Source: Heterobasidion occidentale
Taxonomy: Eukaryota; Basidiomycota; Agaricomycetes; Russulales; Bondarzewiaceae
Direction of reading: 5' to 3'
DNA length: 64,000 bases
Assembly (NCBI GenBank): GCA_039111635.1
Contig: JBCAQO010000020.1
Span: 38,680 to 102,679 of the forward strand
Shown: one piece after another, positions 11,021 to 20,719 of the stretch
Numbering within the stretch: the stretch's first letter is position 1
Layout: each line of letters starts with the position of its first letter
The notes under the pieces: model-generated
Told to the model about the DNA's origin: nothing
The model's input: only the letters and a program-made list of their open reading frames with translations
Databases searched by the model: none
Position numbers and translations under genes: made by a program

Positions 11021-13020
11021 CTATCTGCGATGCCGGTGCTTAGTGACCGCACTTCACTAAGTAACCAAATAGGACAAATTACATCCGCAACAATGTAAAA
11101 CTACGGAAGGCTTGGTCCGCAATGACTATAAACTAGTTACCGTCCGGAACGACGTTAAAGCTACCAAGGACCCTCGGAGCGTGGTTGCATTCTGGTAGAT
11201 GGTGGAAGGGAGGGCCTCCACCATTGCAGAACCCTGCCGACTAGGTCAAGGCGCTTCCATATTCCATACGCCTTACAGTAAAAGAATATGGGGTCAACAC
11301 GGTTCAAATCCATGCAAGGGGTTTGGGGACATGGTGCGGGTTGTCAGCCATCCGACAGGACCACAACTATGCCATGGTGCGCCCATTCTACCCTTGGAGT
11401 CCGAAGCAAGGATTCCGCTTCAAGGGCCAGTCAAGAGGCAACTGGGATCGTGCCTCAGGTTTAGGACGTCCTCTATGACGGTAAACTGGGGTTGCCCTTT
11501 CCTTTACAGGGCCAACGTCCGCGAAGACGTTAAACTACCGCTCCTTTCAGCATAGGAGATGTCGATTGACATCGTGGTTGAAGCCACAATGTTGATCTAG
11601 TCCGCGATGACAATAAACTAGTGTCCCTCTGTTCTAGGGAAGTCATATTGGAGCTGGAATTACCGTGTCCAGCTGCAATAGTCCGAAATGACCTTAAACT
11701 ACCCTCACCCCGGAGGATTAAATCTATCGAGGCTCGGGAGGTTCAAGCCAGGCAATAGCGGACGTCCGCAATGACTATAAACTAGTTGCCATCCTTCATG
11801 ACGATAAACTGAGCAGCCCTTCAATCACAGGGCCATGTGAGTTGCGTCAAAATAGGCTCTCGAGTCTATTCTGGCAGCTCTATAAGTTATCCGGTTTGAT
11901 ATAGTATAAACCGTCACCATCCTGCCTCAGTAGGAACCCTGTCAAGACGGCTGTACTTGGTCTAGGGCTCTATGCGCATCACCGATGAATGTTCCGGCGC
12001 GCAGAAAAGGTCTTCCATCTTGTTTACAGGTACTCCTACGTCGGAAGATGGATAGGTCCGCAACGACCTTGGCGTAAACTAGCAGGGCAGTCCGCAACGA
12101 CTTATGTATAAACTAGCCCCAGTCCACGAAGACTTAAGGATAAACTAGAGGACGTCCGCAAAGACACAAAACTACAGACGTCCGGCACGACGTTCAACTA
12201 CCAGGACATACCTTACGCTGACCCCAAATAATTACCGTCAAGGTGGATACCATGGTCTACTCAAGAAACCATGGGGTTCAAGGTCTATTCTTCAAAATCC
12301 TTACTTCGTGTTCAATACGCGGAGTGCGGCTGCATGCTCGCTCCCATGTGACAAACAAACTCTGGACAAACACCAATCTCTAACCAGGACGGGCCACCGT
12401 ATGGGGCTAACAGAGTTAGGGATCTTCAAAGGGGTCTTGCCGGACTCAAAACAAGTCAAGAACTGTCTATTCTTGATAGGTTGGTGGGCCTAAGCCTTGA
12501 TAAAGCGATCAACCCACACACCTGGAGTCCCCCTCGATACCGGAGATCACGGAGATGAAGATCTATCCTGGAAACACTGAAGCATGGCCTTCGGCATTTT
12601 GGAAGAAGAACAACACACACCCATCCACAGACGAGTTTCTATTTCATCATATAATCATTTGCACGACACCTTTCTGCATCGTCGCCAGAAGAGACTGGCT
12701 TATCAAACCTACCAGGGAGTCCTGGTCGAGTAGCTGCCTATCGACTCTAGGAGTGTACTCACACAAAACGTAACGGTGAAGAAAGAACACCGGGAAGAAA
12801 CACGGTATTGTGGTGATACCGCAGGACTTCAGATCAAACAGCTCAACGGAGATGGAAAACTCCTAGGTGTTGTAAACAACGTAAGTCGGTCTTCGCCCCA
12901 GAAAACGAAGTCATATCGGGAAGACGCATCCCGATGGTTGTTGGACGACCAGAAAGCAAGTGTACGTGGAATGACGATGAAGCTCGCGGAGGCGAGTAGT
13001 CCCCTCAGGAGTTGGGACCT

Positions 13021-13033
13021 AGAAAGGGGGTAA
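13021..13033 (+). promoter_or_regulatory. Polypurine tract
   Basis: AGAAAGGGGGTAA lies directly before the 3' LTR. This is the expected position and composition of the plus-strand primer for reverse transcription. Confidence 0.8.
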
Positions 13034-13635
13034 TGTTATGACTTGACCGATCGGAGCCCGTCGGAGCTGGTCTATCTGATGGTTCAAGCATCACATGCTA
13101 GGCGGCTCCACCATGGAGCGTACATCAAGGTATTTGGCATGTCCTTACGATCCGACCGAACCGATGGTTCTTCAAGACATCGGTAGAGGATATATGGGAA
13201 GGGTCAACGATGCAGCGGATTGATAAGACAGGCATTCACATGCCATGGGCTTAGGGCTTATGGGTAAGCACCTCGTTGCACCAGGATGGATAGGTGCGAC
13301 TGGAGAAGTACAAGAGTAGGCGCCGGCTGAGAAAGATGGCGACCACAGCTCTCCTGGGATGGGTACCCGGAGAAGCATACGAACTCTTACCCTATACCCT
13401 ATACAGTATATAAGGCCCATAGAATAGGCTGAGGATCTTCAGTCTATTCTCCTTGTTCAGTAGCAGTCTTCCTACTGCTACCCTTGTTCCCTACCGTCCT
13501 CCTACAGTAGAATCATCATTGAACCTTCCTGTACCATTGCCTGATACAGTCGAGACCGCCCCCACCACTCAGTCCACCGTGCGACCTAGGGAAGAACCTG
13601 TTACTCTTGGGTTATCGAACAAGCAGTTCGTAACA
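13034..13635 (+). repeat. 3' LTR
   Basis: 602 bp, TGTTATGAC to GTAACA, the partner of 2837-3438. It is followed at 13636-13640 by CTTCC, the target-site duplication. The internal TATA box and start sequence are identical to the 5' copy. Confidence 0.95.
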
Positions 13636-14555
13636 CTTCCCTCATCCTCTTCCATGTCAACGAGCTCACCAGTGTTTAGATCAGGAACACCCGTCTTGGT
13701 ATCACCACTCGAAAGCGAGTCATCTGTCTGTAATGCCCTGATGTGCTCAAGACGCCGTCGTAGCTGGAACATGGCTGTATGCTGCTCTACCCCGCGCGTC
13801 TCAAGAGCACGATGCCCTGGCTCTGTGCAAGTCTGATATCCGGGCTCAACAGGTGCTTTGCATGTAGTTACACAGCAGACATGGTCCTTGAACTCATGCC
13901 GCGCACAGAATCTTTTTCACTGAGTTGGAAGGTCACCTTGACAGTCGTGGACGCCACAACATGGATGCCCAATGGTCACGCCATCAGTGACAACAGCACG
14001 CAGAGCTTCTGAGACGGACAGTTTCAAATTCAGTTGTTCACCAACAATGCAATAAAATACTCACTTTCTTTGCCTCCGCGGTTCTCAATTGAACAGCACA
14101 GGTCACAAGCATGGTTCCACATTTCTTGTCCAGGTCCAACCATTTGTATGTTCCGCTGCTCAAGTGCAGGGTTGAGACGATCACCTCCACCGTCACTCAG
14201 TTCCAATATTTGATGATGTTCCTTGTATTCTCTCAGAAGCGCACTGAGAAAGAAACCATCCCACACTAGTTCCGTCGTCAAATGTGATGGTGCTGGCCAT
14301 GTGGTACAGATCTGCAACCTGGCTTCATGCTCAAGATTGTAGATTTCTGCATTGTTCATTGCTGACACCCTACAGTAGTTTCAATTGTGGCGGAGACATG
14401 GGCCTCTGAAGAATATGATTTACTCACCATGCACATGCCATATTGTTGGAGAATCATTCACAGAGAGCAGTCTCCATGTATACATGTGTCGTGACCTGTA
14501 GAACTCGTGGAACTCCCGCATAATACATCTGCCGATCCCATCCGCATACGTAGTA

Positions 14556-15291
14556 CATCAGCAAACCCGTAACCGGTCCCAGCCAGTCTCAGAGCCCCAG
14601 GTGCTCCCAGATGCTTAGGTCATCTAGGAACATCTGGTTAGATGTCTGTGTATGTCTAGATCTGGGCAGATAAGGTGCTCTATCAATAAGCTGACTAGGA
14701 GGACATTTTTGGAAGGCAGTGTATGTGATGTTAGTGCTGCTTCAGAGTTTTTCAATACAGCCTTAGACAAGAGTTGAGAAGAAAATCCCCCAGTAATGTA
14801 TCAGACTGTTATTGGTGCTATCTGTTAGGTGTTAGCTTGCTAATGGTATTGAGATACTTCCCTGTATCATAGCTTTCAAATGATGTGTTGTATCCATCAT
14901 TCTTCCATGAATGGATGCTAAAAATGCAAAAATAGATGACACCTCACTGAGTTCAGGCATCCCAAAATTCTTTCAAGTCTCAAAAAGCTTGATATAAGCC
15001 GGGTGTTGATGTAGAACATCATGGTTATATAGTGGAGTGGGTAATTCTGGTCTTAACATTGCTTTCAGCTGGTGAATGATTTAAGAGGTCCTAGGTTCAA
15101 TTCCTGTGCAGTCCAGATTGATTTTTGCAGTCGTCCCATTGACGGAAGTTATCTAATCATTTCCATATATGGTGCATCTAGACAGATATGTCCAGACACC
15201 GCATGTCTGTCTAATCGGGGACTTGCTAGAGGCATCTGGGGCCTAGGAGTGTCTGTCCAGGTTGGTACAGACGCTTCCCAGTTTCCTGATG
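14556..15291. mobile_element. 736-bp TA-flanked MITE inside the KDZ gene
   Basis: The ends are imperfect inverted repeats: CATCAGCAAACCCG at the left and the reverse complement of CATCAGGAAACTGGG at the right, with further subterminal inverted similarity (CCCAGATGC blocks). Each end is flanked by TA (14554-14555 and 15292-15293). Removing the element and one TA rejoins the host reading frame as RYDNNYYV, the expected CxC5 text, which proves insertion. The TA duplication suggests a Tc1/mariner-type mobilising transposase. There is no coding capacity. Confidence 0.8.
15028..15104 (+). other. tRNA-like A-box and B-box pair (possible SINE head)
   Basis: Within the MITE, TATAGTGGAGTGG (15028-15040) resembles a RNA polymerase III A box and GGTTCAATTCC (15094-15104) is a near-consensus B box. 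The distance is longer than in an intronless tRNA. I cannot fold a convincing cloverleaf, so this could be a tRNA-derived SINE head, or chance. Confidence 0.3.
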
Positions 15292-16045
15292 TAGTTGTTG
15301 TCGTACCGGGCACCACACTCTGCAAGAAGGATGGCTTGTGTGCAACATTGTACATATGTCTATGATGACTTACGGCGGCAGTTTGCGGACCATGATTGTG
15401 TCGGAATAGGCCCCACGTCTCGAGTAAAGAGCGTGACATTTACCGATAACATCTTGGATAGTTCGCGTGGTCGTAGAATGGTGCCGTTATTCCGCTTAGT
15501 GATTGCGCACCATGGATCTAGGCATACCCGTGTCAGTGGAAACAGCTCATAGAAACCTACATTCAATCAACAAAAGACAGCATGAACAGAAAAAGATATC
15601 ATATGGAATAACATACCGACTTTTGTTGTCATACCGTGGAGCAGAAACAAACCAACCAGCCGCGCATCCTGCAAAGGGTCTGTGATCGCAGGAAGAGACC
15701 ATACAAGCCCGCGTAGAGCATCCAAGCTCGAAAAATAATGATCTGTGAGAAGTTAGTGATACCAATACCAAGTGCTCTCGCGACAAATTCTTGTACGTTG
15801 GCCATAAGTGCTATGGGGGGACCATCGGCACTTGATCCTCGGCTCCAAGATAGCTTCTCTCTGAGATGTCGAAGGATTCCGATAAAGTCGAGGAGTTGTT
15901 GCATGGTGGAGAGACTCGACAACGTCGGGATTCGACTGGAGGATCCTGGCGAGGTGGATAAGGGACATGGCCGCTTGCGGCACAGCTGTGGGCGAGGGGG
16001 AATGTGTACACGTTCTTTCGAACTCATGGAGTCTATATATGTCAA

Positions 16046-16207
16046 AAAGACGATCGGGACAGGCCGGGCTACTTGATTAACTTCAACAAGACTAATAGCC
16101 CACAGATTAAATGCAAGTTAAACAACGAGTTAAACGCGTGAGACTATTAGCCCTGGGCTATGGGCTATTAGCCTGGCCAATAGCCTGATGTTCCAGCAAT
16201 CAGACGT
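16046..16207. other. Short spacer with AATAGCC inverted repeats
   Basis: Between the KDZ remnant and the tandem array. It holds several copies of CTATTAGCC/AATAGCCC, including a hairpin with GGCTATT and AATAGCC arms at 16163-16185. No gene is seen. Confidence 0.5.
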
Positions 16208-16795
16208 TCCCACCTATGTCCCCTCTTCGCCTATATAGTGACATTAGTGTCAATCCGCTCGACTCGCCCGAGAGAAACATGTCAGTGAGGCACGTCCTTC
16301 CCTTGCAGACAGACCCAGCGCGGAGAGGGCCGGTAATGGTGAGTAGCAGCGACGCGTCAGAAAGCATCCTTTGGTCGTGAGCAGGAGTCCTCTTCAGGAT
16401 TTCAGACATCATCGCACCCCCAGGATCGAGACACTCCCCTCTATACCCCAGATTCCACGCTGTCATGCGCAGGCTCAAGATACGCGCCGAGCGCCACCTG
16501 GACACACATGCACGTCTTAACAACAGTCGCGAACAGCCTGAGGTGTCAGTTATGTGAATTTGACATTGAAATCCATCACGACAGTCAATGCATTCCTCAG
16601 TACAGAGGCCACAAATCTGCGAGCGAAAGCAGCGACAAAGCGCGGTAACGATAACGAAAGAGCGAGAGAGAAGCTTTTACAGTCTGTATGAAGTCGGTCA
16701 CGAAGACTAAGAACAAACGTCGATAGAGGGAAAGCTGTGTATCCTATGAGAGAGGCGACTGCACATAAACGAAGGCCACTCACTGTCAACGCAGT

Positions 16796-17418
16796 TCAGT
16801 AGTACGAAGTATAGCTCATGTCCCAGTACCACATCGGCGTCGAGTCGAGCTCCATCTCTTTCTGCAAGAACTCGATGACCCTCTTTTCGTGCCCCTCCAC
16901 GCGGCGCTGCAGTTCCCGCATCGAGTGGTTCGAGTAGAGCGCGAGGAGCCCCTCGTAGTGTACCGAGAACGGCCGACGGTAGTACACCAGGAAACCAGGG
17001 ATCCTCTCCCTGAACACCCTGGTGATTCGGCCCCACGCGACTGCGGGGCTGGTGATGGCTTCATCGGGCGCCCACGAAGCCCGGATGTTGCGCTTTGCCG
17101 CGTAAGCAAGGAGATGCTCGTGAGTGATACCGAGACCGAAGGAAAGGAGAGCGCCCGTGTGCGTGATTTCCGCATCGAGGTTGGCAGAGAGTTGTTGCAT
17201 AGGAGGATATTGTTTGATGTATTCTCTAAATTCCTGTTCATGCGGTCAAAAGGCGTCGAGGCATCGATGAGCAATGAAGAACGAAGAACCTGTTCCCGGG
17301 CTAGGAGGGCGCGCCGAGTCAGGACTGACTTTCCGTCAGCATTCTGCTCGACCTCCTCCGTATAGGCCGAAAGGTCTTCCACTTCAATGTCGGGGACGGA
17401 GGCTCGTGGTATGAACAT
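16796..17418 (-). CDS. Unknown 188-aa protein, tandem copy 1
   Basis: Two exons: 17418-17290 and 17233-16796, with a 56-bp intron (17234-17289) starting GTTCTTCG and ending ACAG. The splice joins ...LLAREQ to EFREYIKQYPP in phase, and the same splice works in all three copies. The product starts MFIPRASVPDIEVEDLSAY, is acidic at the N-terminus, has a short hydrophobic stretch (GALLSFGLG), and a Tyr-rich end (WYWDMSYTSYY). I recognise no family. No signal peptide is evident. A TATA box lies 160 bp upstream (17578-17583). Conservation of the open frame between copies suggests it is, or was until recently, a real protein. A non-coding repeat cannot be excluded. Confidence 0.6.
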
Positions 17419-17577
17419 CCTCGAGCAAGTGACTGAACCGCACCAACGACGCGAGCACCAAGGTGGAAGCGAGAGTATCTACGCGGGTCCGTGCCGCTGG
17501 CATGGTGCAGTGCACGCCGTGGGAAACAGGCTTGTGCTGGTTTTCTCCCTGTTTTTCACCTATGTCCCCTCCTCGTC

Positions 17578-17583
17578 TATATA
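17578..17583 (-). promoter_or_regulatory. TATA box, tandem gene copy 1
   Basis: TATATA on the minus strand, 160 bp upstream of the ATG at 17418. The same element occurs at 18929-18934 for copy 2, and a copy without a downstream gene is found near 16229. Confidence 0.5.
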
Positions 17584-18141
17584 GTGGCATGAGTGACAAT
17601 CCATTCGACTCGCCCGAGAGAAACATGTCAGTGAGGCACGTCCTTCCCTCGCAGACAGACCCAGTGCGGAGAGGGCCGGTAATGGTGAGTAGCAGCGACG
17701 CGTCAGAAAGCATCCTTTGGTCGTGAGCAGGAGTCCTCTTCAGGATTTCAGACATCATCGCACCCCCAGGATCGAGACACTCCCCTCTACACCCCAGATT
17801 CCACGCTGTCATGCGCAGGCTCAAGATACGCGCCGAGCGCCACCTGGACACACATGCACGTCTTAACAACAGTCGCGAACAGCCTGAGGTGTCAGTTATG
17901 TGAATTTGACATTGAAATCCATCACGACAGTCAATGCATTCCTCAGTACAGAGGCCACAAATCTGCGAGCGAAAGCAGCGACAAAGCGCGGTAACGATAA
18001 CGAAAGAGCGAGAGAGAAGCTTTTACAGTCTGTATGAAGTCGGTCACGAAGACTAAGAACAAACGTCGATAGAGGGAAAGCTGTGTATCCTATGAGAGAG
18101 GCGACTGCACATAAACGAAGGCCACTCACTGTCAACGCGGT

Positions 18142-18764
18142 TCAGTAGTACGAAGTATAATCCATGTCCCAGTACCACATCGGCGTCGAGTCGAGCTCCA
18201 TCTCTTTCTGCAAGAACTCGATGACCCTCTTTTCGTGCCCCTCCCCGCGGCGCTGCAGTTCCCGCATCGAGTGGTTCGAGTAGAGCGCGAGGAGCCCATC
18301 GTAGTGTACCGAGAACGGCCGACGGTAGTACACCAGGAAACCAGGGATCCTCTCCCTGAACACCCTGGTGATTCGGCCCCACGCGACTGCGGGGCTGGTG
18401 ATGGCTTCATCGGGCGCCCACGAAGCCCGGATGTTGCGCTTTGCCGCGTAAGCAAGGAGATGCTTGTGAGTGATACCGAGACCGAAGGAAAGGAGAGCGC
18501 CCGTGTGCGTGATCTCCGCATCGAGGTTAGCAGAGAGTTGTTCCATGGGAGGATACTGTTTGATGAATTCTCTCATTTTCTGTTCATGCGGTCAAAAGGC
18601 GTCGAGGCATCGATGAGCAATGAAGAACGAAGAACCTGTTCCCGGGCTAGGAGGGCGCGCCGAGTCAGGACTGACTTTCCGTCAGCATTCTGCTCGACCT
18701 CCTCCGTATAGGCCGAAAGGTCTTCCACTTCAATGTCGGGGACGGAGGCTCGTGGTATGAACAT
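18142..18764 (-). CDS. Unknown 188-aa protein, tandem copy 2
   Basis: Exons 18764-18636 and 18579-18142, intron 18580-18635 (56 bp), same structure as copy 1. Exon 2 starts KMREFIKQYPPMEQL where copy 1 has EFREYIKQYPPMQQL; the rest differs by only a few residues (for example DMDYTSYY at the end). The intact frame despite these differences supports purifying selection, though the copies are too similar to be sure. Function unknown. Confidence 0.6.
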
Positions 18765-18928
18765 CCTCGAGCAAGTGACTGAACCGCACCAACGACGCGA
18801 GCACCAAGGTGGAAGCGAGAGTATCTACGCGGGTCCGTGCCGCTGGCATGGTGCAGTGCACGCCGTGGGAAACAGGTTTGTGCTGGTTTTCTCCCTGTTT
18901 TTCACCTTGCCTATGTCCCCTCCTCGTC

Positions 18929-18934
18929 TATATA
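18929..18934 (-). promoter_or_regulatory. TATA box, tandem gene copy 2
   Basis: TATATA on the minus strand, 165 bp upstream of the ATG at 18764, in the repeated spacer. Confidence 0.5.
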
Positions 18935-19494
18935 GTGGCATGAGTGACAATCCATTCGACTCGCCCGAGAGAAACATGTCAGTGAGGCACGTCCTTCCCT
19001 CGCAGACAGACCCAGTGCGGAGAGGGCCGGTAATGGTGAGTAGCAGCGACGCGTCAGAAAGCATCCTTTGGTCGTGCGAGAAGGAGCCCTCTTCAGGATT
19101 TCAGAAATCATCGCACCCGCAGGATCGAGACACTCCCCTCTATACCCCAGATTCCACGCTGTCATGCGCAGGCTCAAGACACGCGCCGAGCGCCACCTGG
19201 ACACACATGCACGTCTTAACAACAGTCGCGAACAGCCTGAGGTGTCAGTTATGTGAATTTGACATTGAAATCCATCACGACAGTCAATGCATTCCTCAGT
19301 ACAGAGGCCACAAGTCTGTGAACGAGAGCAGCGACAAAGCGCGGTAACGATAACGAAAGAGCGAGAGAGAAGCTTTTACAGTCTGTATGAAGTCGGTCAC
19401 GAAGACTAAGAACAAACGTCGATAGAGGGAAAGCTGTGTATCCTATGAGAGAGGCGACTGCACATAAACGAAGGCCACTCACTGTCAACGCAGT

Positions 19495-20115
19495 TCAGTA
19501 GTACGAAGTATAGCTCATGTCCCAGTACCACATCGGCGTCGAGTCGAGCTCCATCTCTTCTGCAAGAACTCGATGACCCTCTTTTCGTGCCCCTCCCCGC
19601 GGCGCTGCAGTTCCCGCATCGAGTGGTTCGAGTAGAGCGCGAGGAGCCCATCGTAGTGTACCGAGAACGGCCGACGGTAGTACACAGGAAACCAGGGATC
19701 CTCTCCCTGAACACCCTGGTGATTCGGCCCCACGCGACTGCGGGGCTGGTGATGGCTTCATCGGGCGCCCACGAAGCCCGGATGTTGCGCTTTGCCGCGT
19801 AAGCAAGGAGATGCTTGTGAGTGATACCGAGACCGAAGGAAAGGAGAGCGCCCGTGTGCGTGATCTCCGCATCGAGGTTAGCAGAGAGTTGTTCCATGGG
19901 AGGATACTGTTTGATGAATTCTCTCATTTTCTGTTCATGCGGTCAAAAGGCGTCGAGGCATCGATGAGCAATGAAGAACGAAGAACCTGTTCCCGGGCTA
20001 GGAGGGCGCGCCGAGTCAGGACTGACTTTCCGTCAGCATTCTGCTCGACCTCCTCCGTATAGGCCGAAAGGTCTTCCACTTCGATGTCGGGGACAGATGC
20101 TCGTGATATAACCAT
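19495..20115 (-). pseudogene. Unknown protein, tandem copy 3 (two frameshifts)
   Basis: Exon 1 is 20115-19987 (starts MVISRASVPD), intron 19931-19986, exon 2 from 19930. Compared with copies 1 and 2, one C is missing near 19684 (TACACAGG against TACACCAGG) and one T near 19559 (CTCTTCTGC against CTCTTTCTGC). The first deletion destroys the frame after RERIPGF. The upstream region is not the repeated spacer but a different sequence with its own TATATAAG (20200-20207). It is the end copy of the array, next to unique DNA. Confidence 0.75.
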
Positions 20116-20199
20116 CCTTGAAAGGGTAGGAGCGGATAAGACGGTAGTAAAGCGAGTATTGTGGTTTCTCACACGCGGGCCACCAGCTACTGATTCGAC

Positions 20200-20207
20200 C
20201 TTATATA
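20200..20207 (-). promoter_or_regulatory. TATA box, tandem gene copy 3
   Basis: TATATAAG on the minus strand 85 bp upstream of the copy 3 ATG. It differs from the promoter region of the other two copies, so copy 3 may keep the ancestral promoter. Confidence 0.5.
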
Positions 20208-20719
20208 CAGAGGCGGACGAATCGTGACACTATCGTGACTCAACAGTGAAGAACCTTCGTCTACTCTTCGTCTCCTCTCATTGACCTTGTATATTAATAT
20301 GATCAGATGATCAGAGAAGGTGTTGCGCTGTGTTGCGCCATTATATTATTCACATGGTCCTCGTTGTAGTGCTGAACTATTAGTCCCCGGTGCTGATCAA
20401 CTCAAAAGATTGCAATCGTCTGTGTGCCGAACCCTGTTATCCTATTGTCTCAACGGTCTGGTCGCCTGAACACATGCCCTTGTTTCTCTGCCTGTCCTTG
20501 GTCGCCTTGTTCTAGCACAGTATGACCAGGAATGCATGTGACGAACAGTTCCCGCCATACGAATGAACAAAGCGGAATCCTAAAGCGGTGCAAAATGCTA
20601 TCCCAGAACGGAACAAGCAGACGTCAACCCCAAATGGCTTAAACACTTAAAAGCAGGTATCGGACAATGTTTCCAAGGACACCCATCACTGGCATCACCA
20701 ACACTCGAACGACTTCATT
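20208..20719. other. Intergenic region
   Basis: Divergent promoter region between the tandem array and the next plus-strand gene. No coding signal is seen. Confidence 0.6.

Larger units (their letters stand above)
10614..12201 (+). repeat. Array of ~17 short motifs, consensus GTCCGCAANGAC-N2/7-TAAACTA
   Basis: Same-strand, irregularly spaced copies at 10614, 11083, 11115, 11142, 11350 (weak), 11468, 11517, 11600, 11681, 11764, 11791, 11889 (weak), 12056, 12090, 12122, 12154 and 12180. Best copies are 22 nt: GTCCGCAATGAC, two bases, TAAACTAG. Three neighbouring copies (12056, 12090, 12122) have a 7-nt instead of a 2-nt spacer. The last five are spaced 26-34 bp apart. The constant parts are GTCC, GAC and TAAACTA; the bases between GTCC and GAC often form a GNRA-like tetramer, and GTC can pair with GAC. 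Confidence 0.85.
10516..13020 (+). other. Long non-coding 3' region of the gypsy element
   Basis: About 2.5 kb between the last ORF and the polypurine tract. No frame here is convincing. It contains the array of GTCCGCAANGAC...TAAACTA motifs (10614-12201), a pair of imperfect 51-bp repeats (10751-10801 and 10970-11020), and from 12202 to 13020 ordinary-looking sequence. Such a long 3' leader before the LTR is unusual for a chromovirus. Confidence 0.7.
2837..13635 (+). mobile_element. Ty3/gypsy chromovirus LTR retrotransposon
   Basis: Complete 10.8 kb element bounded by two 602-bp LTRs and a CTTCC duplication. Order is LTR, self-priming site, gag, pol (protease, reverse transcriptase, RNase H, integrase, chromodomain), an extra ORF, a long non-coding region, polypurine tract, LTR. 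The chromodomain at the integrase C-terminus places it in the chromoviruses, and the primer site at 3441-3450, complementary to the predicted 5' end of its own RNA, points to the Tf1/sushi lineage. The copy is defective: a gag frameshift near 4243, and TGA, TGA and TAG codons at 4745, 5608 and 7147. LTR divergence is 11/602 and all differences are transitions. It is inserted in the same chromosomal gene remnant seen on both flanks. Confidence 0.95.
13636..15983 (-). pseudogene. KDZ-transposon-associated CxC5/CxC6 protein, 5' part
   Basis: Reading downward from an ATG at 15983 (a second in-frame ATG at 15968). The N-terminal block (ARILQSNPDVVESL, then after a frameshift near 15915 MQQLLDFIGILRHLREKLSW) matches the start of CxC5-type KDZ proteins. 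The CxC5 cluster follows: VCLDPWC, VTLFTRDVG and, across a 54-bp intron (15320-15373), C-x-x-C before GARYDNNY. A MITE at 14556-15291 interrupts exactly here; on its far side the frame resumes with QMYYAGVP and HVYMETALCE, then LTTELVWDGFFL, QEMWNHACDLC and the CxC6 region VTDGVTIGHPCCGVHDC. TGA codons lie at 14454-14456 and 13917-13919. The reading continues across the gypsy element into 2831-2209. Fragmented and inactive. Confidence 0.85.
16208..20120. repeat. Three tandem copies of a ~1.35 kb gene-bearing unit
   Basis: Unit starts are near 16208, 17558 and 18910 (CTATGTCCCCTC followed by a TATA sequence). The period is 1,346 bp between copies 1 and 2 and 1,353 bp between 2 and 3. Copies are nearly identical over their length; the third diverges abruptly after about 20100. 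Each unit contains one minus-strand two-exon gene plus about 600 bp of spacer. Because each gene's TATA box lies in the spacer of the next unit, the outermost gene has an unrelated promoter region. Confidence 0.95.

Noticed and set aside
11290..11330. GGTTCAAATCC, a possible tRNA B box
   Set aside because: No A box at the right distance and no cloverleaf; lies in the retrotransposon non-coding region.
10614..12201. CRISPR array
   Set aside because: Motif copies are short, degenerate and irregularly spaced inside a eukaryotic retrotransposon; no cas genes.
16200..16523. Repeated minus-strand frame in the spacer of the tandem unit (also at 17384-17869 and 18911-19222)
   Set aside because: Its end differs between copies and it carries the TATA region of the real gene; amino-acid text is unlike a protein.
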